DNA of 64,000 bases from Setophaga petechia (GCA_024362935.1 JANCRA010000003.1:36765291-36829290); one strand, 5' to 3'. Numbered from the stretch's first letter, positions 13,016 to 25,110 are shown. Notes: generated from the sequence alone by a model not told the origin. Numbers and translations: made by a program.

Positions 13016-13401
13016 TTTATTGCACTGCAACATACTTTTAAGCGCTGTGCCTTGTGTCTGGACCTGGCCTGAGTGTGCCACAGGTTCAGTATGTGCTCTT
13101 CCTTTTATATTCTAGGTTTTCTCTTTGTGACTACAAGTACCATTCAGAATCCTTAATCCGTCCAGAATGGTTGTAACACTCCTTTCAGTATTACTGAGCT
13201 TGGGATCAAGTCCTTGTGATAGGAAAATGTTGTTGCAGAACTGACATTCTGCATGTAAATCATGCTGTTTCTTACTGTGGTTTACATTCTTCAGAGATGT
13301 AGTTTTCTCACATGATTGATTCTCTGTGTGCAAAACAACCAAACATACAGGAGATATTTTCTTTATGGTTGTGTTGCTATTGTCTTCCTCTGTCTGCTCA
13401 C
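13016..13401 (-). other. Candidate 3'-terminal exon with poly(A) signal (unproven)
   Basis: On the minus strand a good acceptor (GATTTTCCTTCCTATTTCAG, ending at 13402) opens into about 97 codons. These start GEQTEEDNSNTTIKK and end NGTCSHKEKT, with the stop at 13112. An AATAAA (minus strand, 13016-13021) lies about 90 nt past the stop. The composition is hydrophilic and Ser/Thr/Asn/Lys-rich, with four Cys in the middle, unlike the low-complexity chance frames nearby. I do not recognise the protein and found no convincing upstream partner exon. The same CAG/GTGAGC junction also reads as a strong donor in minus orientation, so the splice interpretation is ambiguous. Confidence 0.2.
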
Positions 13402-14454
13402 CTGAAATAGGAAGGAAAATCTTACAAGAGCTTAGCAGTAACAAATAGTGTATTAAGAAATGAAAATATCACTGTTAAGATAAAATACTAAAGCTTTTTT
13501 GTTGTCTGTAAGGAAAGGATGAAGGACTTTAATAATTCTGTTACAATATACGATATGGTTGTATGTTGATTCACCATGGGTACAAGCTCCTGCTTGTGAG
13601 AAATTATTGTTTTCCAAAAAAACCTTAATATAAATTTCCAAATAATGAAGAAGCATTCTTGTTTGTTTGTTTATTTCCAAAGGGTTATTTTTTTGTCTGA
13701 GCTCAGTTTGAGAGTTTAGGGATTTGTTGACCAATCCAGAAACTTGACTTTCCTAGTCTGATAGAATATTCTCTCCTCATTTGCATAGTCTATGTACATG
13801 TGCCTTAAGCAGTAGTGACTAACATCTGATGCATGCCTGGCACACACTTCCTCAAGCAGAGAAAGATGAAAAACCTTTTCTGTGGATTGTTTCTTCACTG
13901 TCTGGTTTTCTATATAAGCAGAATACAGGACACACCTATGAGCTGGGATGTTTCATTGCTTGTGAACTTTGGACTAATACTTTGTGGATGTAGAGTGCTA
14001 GTAAACTTTATGGTTTACTCTGAGGATTTTTTTAAAAATTATTTTTAACATATATACAGTGATTAATGGAAATTTCCACAGAGAGGAATTTGCAATAGAA
14101 GCCTACCAATATTGTACTCATATTTTTACTAGTACTCTAGTCACTGGATTGTTGTCTGTTCTTGTCTCTTCCTTTATGTGTGGGAGGGATAGAGAAGGGC
14201 TGGGTGTAGGTATTCTCCAGACAGGTAGTAGAAATGAGCATTTGACTGTTAGAGTAGTTGTTGCTTAATGCATTGGATCAAAAATGTTTGTACTGATGAG
14301 ATCTTCAAATTATTTGATGTACTTTAAAACCAAGGATGGACCCCTTAAAGACAGCATGTAGGACGCTGTGCATGGTATGCCTAAGTACAGCAATAGTACA
14401 CAACACAAATACACAACAAAACTGTTGAGTGAGAAATATTTTTTAAAATTAAAT
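13402..14454. other. Non-coding sequence, no gene seen
   Basis: Short open frames on the minus strand at 13,453-13,734 and 13,716-13,898 lie in different phases from each other and from the 13.1-kb segment. They show no motif I recognise. Confidence 0.5.
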
Positions 14455-15055
14455 TTCATAGAATCACTAAAGTTGAAAAATACCTCTAAGATCATCTCTC
14501 AACCATTAACCATATCATCCAATCATTAACCTGACACTGTGAGCTCTTCTACTAAACCATGCCCCTAAGCACCACACCTAGACATTTTTTTCCACTCTTC
14601 CAAGTACAGTGGTTCCACCACTTCCCTGGGAAGCCTGTCCTAATGCTTAATAATCCTTTCAGTGAAGACTTTTTTTCCTAATATGCAATCTAAGTCTTTC
14701 TCAGCAAAATTTGAGACCATTTGCTCTTGTCCTGCCACTTGTTACCTGGGAGAGAAGAGAAAACCCCAGCTTGCAGCAACCTCCTTTAAGGTACTTGTAG
14801 AGAGTGATAAAGTCTCTGTTAAGGAAGCTTCTCTTCCTGATTATCCAGGAGCCACTCTGGCAGTCACACTTGCCCCACCTGAGCTGGAGCAGCCCCAGCT
14901 GCACAACCCCTCTCACACAGTCACAGCCTGTTTCCTTAGGACTCGAGCACTGCCCTGGCTCTGCAGGTACTGGCCGCACTATTCCTGTTACAGGCCAGCA
15001 TGCCATTGGCCTGTTCGGCCACTTGGGCACACTGCTGACTTGTCTTCATTCTGCT
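14455..15055 (-). mobile_element. CR1 LINE 3' end with internal rearrangement
   Basis: The reversed CR1 phrases appear in order: CATAGAATCACTAAAGTTG, CCTCTAAGATCATC, CTACTAAACCATGCCCCTAA, TTCCACCACTTCCCTGGGAA, TTTTTCCTAATATGCAATCT, GAGACCATTTGCTCTTGTCC, then CAACCTCCTTTAAGGTACTT. Past about 14,850 the match breaks. It resumes near 14,955-15,055 with GCCGCACTATTCCTGTTACA and GCCATTGGCCTGTTCGGCCA, normally several hundred bases further 5' in CR1. The copy therefore has an internal deletion or divergence of about that size. It is a different CR1 subfamily from the copy at 6.1 kb, whose 3' terminus reads differently. The open frames of 100-170 codons here are CR1 artefacts. Confidence 0.93.
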
Positions 15056-15060
15056 GGCAA

Positions 15061-15107
15061 TTTCTCCTTCCTCCTCCCCTCCCTCATCCCTCCTTCCTTC
15101 CTTCTTC
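15061..15107. repeat. Polypyrimidine (TTCC-like) tract
   Basis: There are 47 bases of C/T with one interrupting A, including TCCTTCCTTCCTTC. It abuts the inner edge of the CR1 copy and continues into a looser AT-rich low-complexity stretch to about 15,180. Confidence 0.9.
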
Positions 15108-18100
15108 ATTATCATTTTCTCATCATTATAATTTCATTAATTTTTACTACCTATTTCTATATATTTGTTTATGTACCTTTTAACAGTGGATCAGTTATGT
15201 GATTGTTTGATCTGGCCTGTTGATCCCTGTAGCAGTGGTTGTATTTGTGAATAATTAGAGTTGGTGCCTGTGAGGTCTCATCTACTGTGAGCAGCAATAT
15301 TAGAGGAAATATAAACTGCTGCTCTACGTTGTATAGTTGTATTGCACAGAAAGTTTTATTTTTCAATTTGTTATTCTCTCATTACCCTCAAAATGGTAAT
15401 TTCTTGTTTCTGTGTGTTTTTTCTGGCTTTTGTTTTATGCTATATATTAAATGCTTCATAGTTATTAACTACAGAGTGCTTTGCTTTTCCCTTATAACAT
15501 TGTTTGACTGTCCTTTTATTGAGACAAAAGAAGTGATAAAATAATGAAAAAATAAATACATCAGGATTTTTTAGGTTCATTTTATCATCTGATGACTACA
15601 GAACCTGGGAGAGGTGACTGAATTTACTTCTGACTGGATTGTGAAAGGAGATGTGTGTTAGTTTTCCATCAGAAGGAGGTAGCAGTGTGTAGACAGAAAA
15701 AGAGCAGTAGGATTCTTCATGGTGTGCACAACAGCTAGGGGAGCAGAATTTCAGGATATTGGAATACATTTAGCAGGCAGTGTAGGCAAAGCCTCTATGT
15801 GCTTCAGCCTCTAGACATAGTAGAGTATGACTAAACCCAGTAAGCATATTGAACAGTGTTTTTAAAATACTGTCTCAGCCTTAATGTCTTTGGTATAAGT
15901 AAACAATTATAATCCTGGAAAAAATATGTATGAAAGGAAAAAGGAGAAGATATATTCTAGAAAATAGTTATTTTGTCTTATATCTGTTCTCCTCTCAAAC
16001 AGCTAATAGGGAGGAATGGAAGATAAAAAAAATTATGATTCTTTTAAACAATAATTAGGAAATAAAAAAATTTTAATTTTTTTATTGAGTTGTTTTTCTG
16101 CAAAATGAAGCAGTTTCCTTTTCCAGAGACTCAGAGTAACAAGCACTTCACCAGTTTTAAACAATTTTGCATTTCCTCCTGGCTGATCTTTTATGGTTTT
16201 TCTTCTCTGACTCATGCCAAGAGGTATTTCAGCTTGACATGCTGCAAGTGCATTTTCTGTCTGTAATGAAATGGAGAAATGTGAATGATGGATGTGTGGT
16301 AGGCTTGCTCACTCCTCTATGCCTCGCTATTGATAAGTAAGCTGGGGTAGCCAGAAATGAACTTGTATTTACTTCAAAGCCATCTGGGCTCCCTTCATTC
16401 AAGTTGTCTGTAGCACTGTGGGTGTCCTCTTGTCCTTGCAGTGATTCATACCTCTTGCTGCAGAAGATTTCTACTTTTCTCTTTACCTCAGACCTTGTAA
16501 ATAAGTCAAATGAAACAGGTCAGTTTTTATGTGGCATCTTTAAAACGTATGATCTTTCGTCTTCTGCAGGCAGCTGGAACTCTCCATGGTAGCTCTCTTA
16601 ACTTCAGGAGCATGTATTAATTTTTTACTGGATTTCTATAGTGCATGCATATTGATATTGCTGTAGCCAGACTCTAATCTGTTGTTGCTCAGTTTACAAG
16701 TGTGAAGTGAGAGTGGTGTTTCCTTACCCCGTACAGACTGTTTTGTAGCCTTGCTAGTTAACATCAGTAACATTTCACATAGCGAGGGTCCTTTGCTGAC
16801 AGTAAGAGTTACGTCTCAAGCTTGTCAGCTTCTTCATGAATAATATATTTCTGATTTTACTTTGTGTATTTCACATGTCCGCACTGATTCACTGGATATT
16901 GCATCCACGGTTAAGTGTCCTCTGCCACTATTATACGGCATTTTAACTTTGAGCTCATTATCTGCTTCCTGTTAGAGGAGGCTGATAAGAAGGTTATGAG
17001 CACTATCCTGCCACTTCTGACTAATGTCAGTTCAGTTTGGGTGCTAGGTTTGTCATTTCCTACCAATTTAGCTTTCAGATATGTGTGGAATTCTTTTTTC
17101 ACAAAATGAAGGTGAAGCTGACCAAAAAGTTCCTGTATCTTACCTCTCCCTTTGTTTCAACAAATTAATTTCAAGGCATTTTAAGGTCTCACTTAACTTC
17201 TAAATGCTTGAAATAGACAAATCTGTAATATTTTTCCCTCTATTTAAGATAAATTACACATTTGTGAAAGCAGTCAGGATGAGTAGAACTCAGTCACATC
17301 AAGGAAATAGAAATAGTCTAATGGATAGGGAAAACAGGTCTAAATTCTGACCTAGTCTGTATGCCTGTAGGAAGATAAAAGGCATGCCACTTGTGAAACC
17401 AATGGATTCTGTAGCATGCAATTGGACAATCCCCACCTATGTCTCCATGCATTTGGCAGAAATCTTAAAACCAAAAATCTCCCTCCTCCCCCTTACAATT
17501 ACTGTTTTGTCCACCTAACGATATTGCTACTTGAGCTTTGGTTCATGCATTAGTGTTTGTTTTAGCAAACATTAGATCTGAAAAAATATCTTGAGCAAGC
17601 TAACCAGGAGTTCTCCTTGTCTCCAGTCACAAAGAGTCTTCAAAATGAGATTGTTATATACTAGTTATTTTATATAGCTGCTGGATTTTTAAGAAACATT
17701 AAAAATTTCCCAGTAGGGGTATGTTTGTTTCATATTCTTTTCTTAAATTCCTGTACTCATTCTGCAGTCTTCCATAAGATGAGATATTTTGGTGTGTGCT
17801 TTCACTTTCCATTACAGATAATTGGAAAAAAAAAAAGGTGGCTAGAAAATTAGCCTTCAGAAGCTGAATAGTGTGAGTTGAATGGGCCCATAGTTATGGG
17901 CTAGCTGATATCCAGGAAATTTTCAGTTTCTAATTTTGATCCTTGACAGTGTTTTCAGCCAGCAGCTGTAGTAAGAACATATTAATCTAAAGCTGTATAA
18001 TCCATTCTTTTTGTTACACTATTTATTATTTTTTAAAACTACAAGCAGCTTGAATCTTGAGTATTGAGATTATCTTTTCTCTCTACTGTAATTAACAGTA

Positions 18101-18500
18101 TCTTCTCAATTCAGCTGTGAGTTGCTAACTGCTTAGGATGTTCTTATCCCACTGAAAACTTGAAATATTTAAAATTATATGTAAGAGTGTCCATAATGTG
18201 GTTCTAGGAGGGGAAACAATTTTGAAATAAGTCCTACTTTAAATGGGAGATGTTGGTTATTCCTAGGTGTAAGGGACTAAAGTTATTAATGTAAAACTTC
18301 AGGCCATTAGATACATATTTTCCCATATTCTTCTCTGATCTTTTAAGTGGTTCTTGTGGCTTTTCTTCTTTCTTGCTGAGAATGTTAATATTCAACACAT
18401 AATATGCTATTAAGACTCCCTAAGTATTAGAAATCTGATCATCCTTATGTTTGGTTGTTGTGGTGGGATTCTCTGATATAATTTATATGTAATTGTTAGT
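15108..18500. other. Unique non-coding sequence, no gene seen
   Basis: No gene or repeat family is recognised. The block at about 16,720-17,110 has more CpG than its neighbours and is free of simple repeats. It is a possible regulatory element, but nothing in the sequence proves it. Confidence 0.55.
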
Positions 18501-18614
18501 GAGGTGAGACCTCATTGGGGTCTAGAGCATCCTCATGAGGGGAAGTGGAGGGGCAGATCCAGGTGGACTTGATGATCCTTATGGGCACTTTCCAACTCAG
18601 GATATTCTGTGATT
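18501..18614 (+). mobile_element. Short CR1 LINE 3' fragment
   Basis: In plus orientation the phrases CTCATGAGGGGAAGTGGAGG, GGACTTGATGATCCTTATGG, CACTTTCCAACTCAGGATA and TTCTGTGATT match the CR1 3' end. The first block normally lies a few hundred bases upstream of the others, so this copy has an internal deletion as well as 5' truncation. It is the only avian-type CR1 scrap here in plus orientation. Confidence 0.8.
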
Positions 18615-19354
18615 ACATGCTATTAGATGATAGAGATGTCATATTTGACATGAAGCTTGAAGGCTTCCTTGTTCTATCAAGTAAACTTTAGGGTTATAAA
18701 ACTGCAATAGCTTGAAAAAATGCTCCAGTAAATATCTGAACTTGAAAATTAGGCTACCACTTCTTGATGGAGAACTGCTGAGATGAGTAATTAATTTAGT
18801 GTTTTCCAAAGGCCTGTAGTTCAGTCCTAAAACTCTTTTCAATACTGCTGATAATTAATAAAAAAATACTACTTTGTGTTTGAAACCACCCTATTTTTTG
18901 ATTACTGATTTGATTTTGGATTACAGTAGAGAAGCCTAGGGTAGATTTTACTGGAGATTTGTGTGTCTGAGAAAAAGGGAAGTGAAGCCACATTTATTTT
19001 GACATACTGTTTTCATATCCTGGCTAGTGTCATTGAAAATTAGCATAGTTGTTCCACCACTTTAGTGTAGAATTTATCATTTCTTGTTGGAACATATAAC
19101 TTAGAAAAAGTGTATAGATTAGAATCACAAAATAAATCTCTTACTATTATGAGAGCATGTGTGCATCACCTAGACTTTTCGGTGAAATCCTAATTTATAG
19201 CTACTTCTTGTTGTATGCATTGTTTCTGCAAGTTCTTTCTGTGGGAGAACAATGAATGGCCTAATGAATAGACAGTTTGCTTGAGTCTTGTTCCTTGTCT
19301 TTATGAATGGGTCAGTACTCGGCTGCCCCACTTGCAAAAAATGTCCACCTTGAG

Positions 19355-19433
19355 TTTTGTTTGTAGGGTTTTTTGTTTTGGTGGTGGTTTGGGTGGTTTT
19401 TTTGTTGTTTTTTCTTTTTTTTTTTTTTTTTAT
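19355..19433. repeat. T/G-rich low-complexity DNA with T17 run
   Basis: The sequence is TTTTGTTTGTAGGG-like and passes through GGTGGTTTGGGTGG into a T17 run at 19415-19431. Its composition resembles the 8.3-kb tract. Confidence 0.85.
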
Positions 19434-21534
19434 ATTAAATTGCCGTTTACAGCAGCTTACACAGCAGCCCTAAAAGAGCTTGTTCTTGATGGCTGAATGT
19501 AATGACATACCTTATAAAAGAAATGGGAACAGGTTTTTCTGCTGCTTGATTAAATAGGTATTATTTAATGTCTTTTAAGCTAAAATTTTCTGAAGAGCCA
19601 TTAAATGGTGTAGATGAATGATGAATTTTCAAAGCACAAGCTTCTCTTCGGCTTAATCACAGGATCCCTGATATTTTAATTATGTTTTAAGGCCTCTTGA
19701 AATGACAAGGTTGATATGAAAAATAACATACAGTCACAAAATAACTGCATGTTATGTTTTTCAAAACACTGAGGTAGCTACATAATAATTAGTTTTGGAG
19801 CTATTAAATGAAAACGCACAGCAGTATTCAGGAATATGTGATTACCCGGAGGATTTCTTTATTAAATCTTTACCTTGTATTAAACAATAGGTGTCCCACT
19901 TCCTCCCTTTATGCAATGCCTTGTGTTAGATGATGTTAAAGTATTTTCCAAATTTGGTTAAATTAATTGCTGGGGCAAATTGGCTCAAAGCAAAGGTGTT
20001 ATATCAATGAGTAAGCGTGGACATTATTTAAGACTGAGTGATGCTATATAATAGGAGGGTGGACAAAAGAGGATTACTGCTTTTTGTTAAAGAGGTTTTC
20101 AGTGCAAAGAGAGATGCACTTCAACAATGCATTGTCAGGTCTGAATTCCATACTTGAGTCTTATGGTCCAAACTCAATCAAGAAGTTTTTATCTCTTTTA
20201 CAAATATTAAGTAATTTTTATAGGTTATTAATGAGTTGGAAAAAATGTACTATGTTTTCCTGAATAGACATTGAACACTTTAACATTTTCTTCTAATTTA
20301 TAATCCTAATTATGTTTCTTATTTACTTTTTTGTAGTATACCAGTATTTTAAGAGTTACTATAAAGATCTTCCATTCTCTACTTCCCTCCCCACAAAGAA
20401 TATCAGAACTCAAAGCAGGACACTTACTTGCTGAAGGACAAATACATTGGGGGAAGTTTCAGCTGACAATCAGCAAGTCTGCTAGAAAGATTTTTGATTT
20501 CAGACAGGTTCAACATCTGAGTATCAAAAGGTTTGCAGTAAAACCTGTTACACACCAAGGAAGAGATATGTTTCCGTCTAAAAAGTCAGCTTATACATCA
20601 ATGCTTCCTTCCCTTTTTTATTATAATAATAGCAGCAGCAATAATAGCAATAGTAACAGTTAGGATTATGTGAATCTGGCATCTGTTTTACAAAACATTG
20701 AATCACCTGCGGGAACTGCAAGGACAATATTGGATTGAACAGATCTGGATGTGAATAGTAATATGGAGTGCATTCAAAATAGGCACACAAAGACACAGAA
20801 AGCTCAGGCAATTGTGCTTTACCATGTGTAGTGAGTCAGAAGAGATGTTTTGTAATGAATAATATCAGAAAGAGGAACATTCACAACACACTTTGTGTGG
20901 CTAAGATCGTTTGTACCTAGGGTACCTAAAGTTTAGGGAGGGAGTTAAATCAATGTACCAGATGTATCAGGTGGAAGTGATAGTTGATGGCGAACATGGC
21001 TGGGTTGCATTTGCTCTGGCTGATGCTGTGGGGACTGCAAAGCATTCTGGCAAGCATAGTTAAATGGTCATACACAATAGTGAAAGAAATGCACTGCAAT
21101 TTGTGTTATAAGCATCTTTTGAACACAGAGCTCTGAGAAATTCTTTCTGTGACTGAATTGCCCATTGTCATTAAATCTTTCAGGTGTAAAAAGCCTTGGG
21201 TTTTCCTTCAAGACTGTGTGTAAGAAAAATTACAGGATTTAGTACCGAGGATTTTTTTTGTTGCTTGTCTTCACCAAAACACAGACCAAGTTATTTATCT
21301 TGAAGAAACTAAAGTGCTAGAAAATGTTTAAGAAACCAGATATTGTAGAAATCATTGCTAACAAAGAATATATAATGTATCACCATAGTTGCTGACAGTC
21401 TGAAAGCGAAAGATAATTAAAAATGCTTCTTGAATTACAGGTTTTGTTATAAATGGCAGAGTTAGCAGGAAGATTAATTGCTCTTGACAGCAGCTGAATT
21501 TTTATCCATTTTTTAAGGAAGCACAGAAGTATTT

Positions 21535-21568
21535 TTACTCTTATACATTACTTACTCTTATACATTAC
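21535..21568. repeat. Perfect 17-bp tandem duplication
   Basis: TTACTCTTATACATTAC occurs twice head to tail (21535-21551 and 21552-21568) with no mismatch. The identity suggests a recent local slippage or duplication event. Confidence 0.9.
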
Positions 21569-22449
21569 TATGACTGTTGAGAATGTTTTTTCCATTTTCT
21601 GAGCCTGAGAAAATGGACACACAGTGTATACATAATTTTCAAATGCAATAGAGAGTCATAGATGCACCTTTCTAAGCTATAGGTTTACTATGAATATTTG
21701 AAGTTTCATTCTGATTTTGGAAAAAAATACTCTTAGTAATTGAAGTTTTAAAAAACATCCTTTTCTATTAGTTCAGGAATTGAGACATATACTGCATTAT
21801 GTTTTTTATTTTAGCTTGAAATATTTTCTTTTTCAAACTTTGCTTAGGTTAGAATAATTAAAAAAAAAAAATCCCTCTTCCCCCCTCCCTTATTCACTTA
21901 ACCCCCACTCACTGCTGTGTCTGTTAGGTCAACAAAATTCCAACTAGGTGTTTTCCTTGTACTATTCAAGGGTGATAGAAGGTGGAGTGTGGTCTCAATA
22001 TTTTGATTTGGGAAAAGCTCAGTCCCTAAGTGATGTGTTAATGGAAGTGAATGCTTGAGAGTTTGGGGTTTTTGGTCCCTCCCCCTTCAATGGTCTTTTA
22101 ATTGTCTTCCCTCTGCATTCCAAATGTTAGGTAAGACTCTTTGGTCATTTCACTACAGACAGAGGTCTCAAATATTTTCCAAGAGCATTTATTTCTTCAT
22201 TCATTGTCAAAGAAAAGTAGTAACGAGAATGGTCTCACTGGAGGCATGCTGATCGTTTTTAAAAGATATTTCAGGACCATGAGCAAGTTTTCATTATACT
22301 GCTTTTGCTGTTCTGCAGTGTGGCAAATTGCTGCTTTGTGGTAGCAGAAGTGGACTAAAACATCTGTAAAACTGAGTGGCATTAACTGATCTGACAGTAT
22401 AATTAGTCTACAACAAAGAAGTGTCAGAGTATGCAATTGTTTGTTCTAG

Positions 22450-22553
22450 ATTCAGTCAGGATAATATCGAAACATCTCCAACTTTAAAAAAAAAGCTTCT
22501 TAATGATCAGCACCTCTATTGCTACATTCTATACTGCATACAAAATAAAGCAG
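22450..22553 (+). other. Candidate non-coding exon (unproven)
   Basis: A near-consensus donor (AAAGCAG followed by GTAAGTAAG, junction at 22553/22554) lies 104 bp downstream of a moderate acceptor (CAATTGTTTGTTCTAG, ending at 22449). All three frames contain stops, so it could only be an untranslated or lncRNA exon. The sequence just downstream (to about 23,000) is evenly composed and carries several CpGs. The donor is strong and the acceptor is not. Confidence 0.17.
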
Positions 22554-24009
22554 GTAAGTAAGACATCGACAGCCTTGTCCTTAGTATGCAAAGATAGATG
22601 CAATTCTTGCAGCTCGCTGTGAGGTGACAGGTGCTTGATAGAGCAAGCAGCACAAAGGAGCTGGAGCTGTTCCTGCATATGGAACTGTCTGCTAACTGTC
22701 TAGAATTAGAGTCCTCTGTTTATGAGTCTGCCCTCCCTTGAGGTTTTGTCTAATTTTAACAGGAGCTGCTCAGTTGAGGCTGACAGAATTCAGCTAGAGA
22801 TACAGCAGCAAGATAGATAACATGTAATCAGAGAGTAACACTTAGGGAGAACCTGTGGTGTCCTCATGCCAGCATAACGACCTTGTGTTTATTAAAATAA
22901 ATATCCTCGAGCAAGACGGTGCCAAGGAGTTCAATAACAGAAACATTTTCCTGTCCTCCTGCTGCTGAGTGAACAGTCTGAAGGTGCTGCCTCTAATTGA
23001 AAGCATTCTGCTTGCTCATAACAGTTAAGGCTAATTTATTTGTTTATGACAAATAACTGCATGCAGAGTACATGGGAAAGGGGTGGTGTAAGGCAAAATT
23101 GAGTTAAATTTTCCAGCTGTGCTGAGGAATGATAGCAGATTCCCTGCACTGTTCTTGTAAGTGATGCTGATGATGGTAAAAATAAGGAAATAAAAATGTA
23201 TCAGGACTGTTGCAAGCATTTTTCTGATTTACAGGTAGGTCTTTTTTTCAGAGACGCTTTTATATGGCGTCTTCAAATGTCTGTGGGTCTGATAGGAATA
23301 TGTACCAAGCAAACTTGACTTACTATGTGAGACCCAAACAGGCAAAACAGGAACCTAAACTGGTTACCAGCAGTCTTGTGTTGTTGATAATACTTCTATC
23401 CAAATACGCATGGTCCTGAGCCACCTGCTATAATTGACTTGAGTTTAGAGACAAAGATTGGACTCGAGTCATCTTCAGAGGTCCCCCAACTTCAACTATC
23501 GTGTCATTCTGTGAAATTGTCTGCTGATAGATCTTCGGTTGTCAAGTGATATTTCCCCAAAATACCCCCACAAGATGGAAAATTCTTGAGTTATAGAACT
23601 GACAGAAGAACTCATGGTGATGCAGTCACCTTTACGATGTAGAATACAATCAAATATGCTTGTCATTCCTGATACTTCTTTTTCAGGAGGATTTGATTTC
23701 ATGGACAGTAACTGTGGGGATTGCTTGGTGCAGCTGCTACTTAGTGTACGGCCAGATGAGATCAGGTAGTTGAGGATTTTACTCACCCAGGCTTTTTAGT
23801 ATTTCCAAAGATGGACATAGACATCTTTCTGAGAAGCCAGCTGAATATTTGATAGCCATCATGGTGATTTTTTTTTACTTTAAACTTAAATGCAAGTTCA
23901 AGCAGATGACTCTTGCTGCAGTGTTTATCTCCTTTCATGTGTCACTGGCCCTGTTGAGGCAGGTTTCTCTATTCTTGAAAGCTCCCTGCTAGGCATTAAG
24001 GTAAGATGG
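22554..24009. other. Non-coding sequence, no gene proven
   Basis: A 96-codon minus-strand open frame (23,496-23,786) is rich in Ser and begins at a non-ATG codon inside a GTGAGT donor-like site. Just upstream of it on that strand, a 42-bp open segment (about 23,779-23,820) lies between a fair acceptor and this donor. I recognise no protein. The block at about 22,560-23,020 looks like a candidate conserved element by texture only. Confidence 0.4.
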
Positions 24010-24093
24010 CCCATGAACTTTCTCTTCTGAAGACTAACCAGCCTCATTTTTCCCATGAACCTTCTCATCTGAAGACTAACCAGCCTCATTTTT
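24010..24093. repeat. 42-bp tandem duplication
   Basis: Two adjacent 42-bp units (24010-24051 and 24052-24093) share CTGAAGACTAACCAGCCTCA and differ at two positions. The period is a multiple of three, so a minus-strand open frame across it shows a 14-residue repeat. No protein family is recognised, so this is probably a chance consequence of the duplication length. Confidence 0.9.
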
Positions 24094-24199
24094 CCATCTT
24101 TCTTATCCATCATGTTAATCAGGATCTAACTCATACTGGGTGCAGTTCAGTACCTCAACATGTCTTGTAGTCTGTGTTTTATACACGAAGTACCCATGG

Positions 24200-24440
24200 A
24201 CAGCAGTTGAGTCTCACAAATGCTGTAGAGGGAAATAATCACTTTTCTCAATCTGCTGGCTGTCACTTTGCTGATGTAGCCCTGTGTGCAGCTGGCATGG
24301 GTTACTCCATCCCAGCAGCAGGACTTTGCATTTGCCCTTGTCACACTTCATTAGGTCTCTGCCAGCCCATGTCTATGGAAGGCCAAAGTGCCTCTGAAAG
24401 GACTGATTGCAGGGACAGAGGCATCACAATTTCCAAATTA
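24200..24440 (-). mobile_element. CR1 LINE internal fragment
   Basis: Reversed CR1 sequence from upstream of the 3' end: GTAGAGGGAAATAATCACTT, CTCAATCTGCTGGCTGTCAC, GATGTAGCCCTGTGTGCAGC, then after a small gap GCAGCAGGACTTTGCATTTG and CCCTTGTCACACTTCATTAG. The 3' terminus is missing, so this is an internal scrap that is both truncated and internally shortened. Confidence 0.82.
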
Positions 24441-24607
24441 TATTTTATTGCATTATCTTCCACATGGATAGGTGGCTCGTGTGTTTTTGGTTTTTTTTTT
24501 TCCTTAGGACTAATTTGGTTCTTCCTTTTGATGCAGTTTAATCTGTTACTCTTGGTCATGTAATCCCTAGGCATGGAAAATTAATTCATGCTATCCTCTT
24601 TTTCACA

Positions 24608-25110
24608 GCTCTGTAGGTATTTGGAAACTTATCATAATGTCCTATTACTCTTTTATTGTTTTCTCTCCTCCTCCTTTTTCACAGCTCCTAATCTCTTCGT
24701 AATTTTTCTTGTTTCCTCTGGACTATCTGCAGTTGACCCTAATCTTCACTGAAATGCCTGAAATTTGATGCGAGTCTTTATCCTTGACAAGTGCAGTAGA
24801 GGATAATTTCCAGCCTTTTCAAGGCTGTGTATTAGCAGGTATATCCCAAATACAATTTACTGCTTTTACAGCAGCATAAAATTAGGTTTACCTCCTGGAC
24901 CATAAAAACCTCCAAATCCTTTTCTGTGAAACCATTTTTCCACACTACCATGCTATTTGTGTAGTAGGGTGATGACCCTAGATTCAAAATACTGTCCACC
25001 TTTAAGGATAATTTTCCTTCACTCTTTAAATCATAGTTACACATTGTCAAGATGACAACCACTTGGAAGCTTAGAATTGGAAGTTATGTTTTATGTTTCA
25101 GTATCCTCAT
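24608..25110 (-). mobile_element. Ancient CR1-like LINE fragment
   Basis: The order of motifs matches older, amniote-wide CR1 rather than the young avian type: CTCTGTAGGTATTTGGAAAC, TTCTTGTTTCCTCTGGACTA, GTGCAGTAGAGGATAATTTC, CCAAATCCTTTTCTGTGAAA and CCTCATCATTAATGAAAACA. Divergence is high, with many small gaps. Placement of the high-coordinate edge is uncertain, and faint similarity may continue to about 25,330. It lies in the same orientation as the younger fragment 170 bp away but is clearly a separate insertion. Confidence 0.65.

Larger units (their letters stand above)
18615..22449. other. Unique non-coding sequence, no gene seen
   Basis: Only simple repeats are recognised (19,355-19,433 and 21,535-21,568, listed separately), plus an AAT/AGC-rich patch at about 20,618-20,660. 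Confidence 0.6.

Noticed and set aside
14662..15202. Plus-strand open frames of 173 and 132 codons and a minus-strand frame of 109 codons
   Set aside because: They cross the CR1 3' end and the adjoining polypyrimidine tract. The residues are those of translated CR1 and TTCC repeats.
20618..20660. Tyr/Cys-rich minus-strand peptide
   Set aside because: It is an AAT/AGC-type trinucleotide-rich patch, not a protein domain.
20700..20735. 9-nt spacing between two minus-strand acceptor-like AGs followed by GTGATT
   Set aside because: It is better read as alternative AGs in one decoy acceptor than as a 9-nt exon.
24174..24574. 129-codon plus-strand frame and 77-codon minus-strand frame
   Set aside because: They largely overlap the internal CR1 fragment and show no reverse-transcriptase motif.
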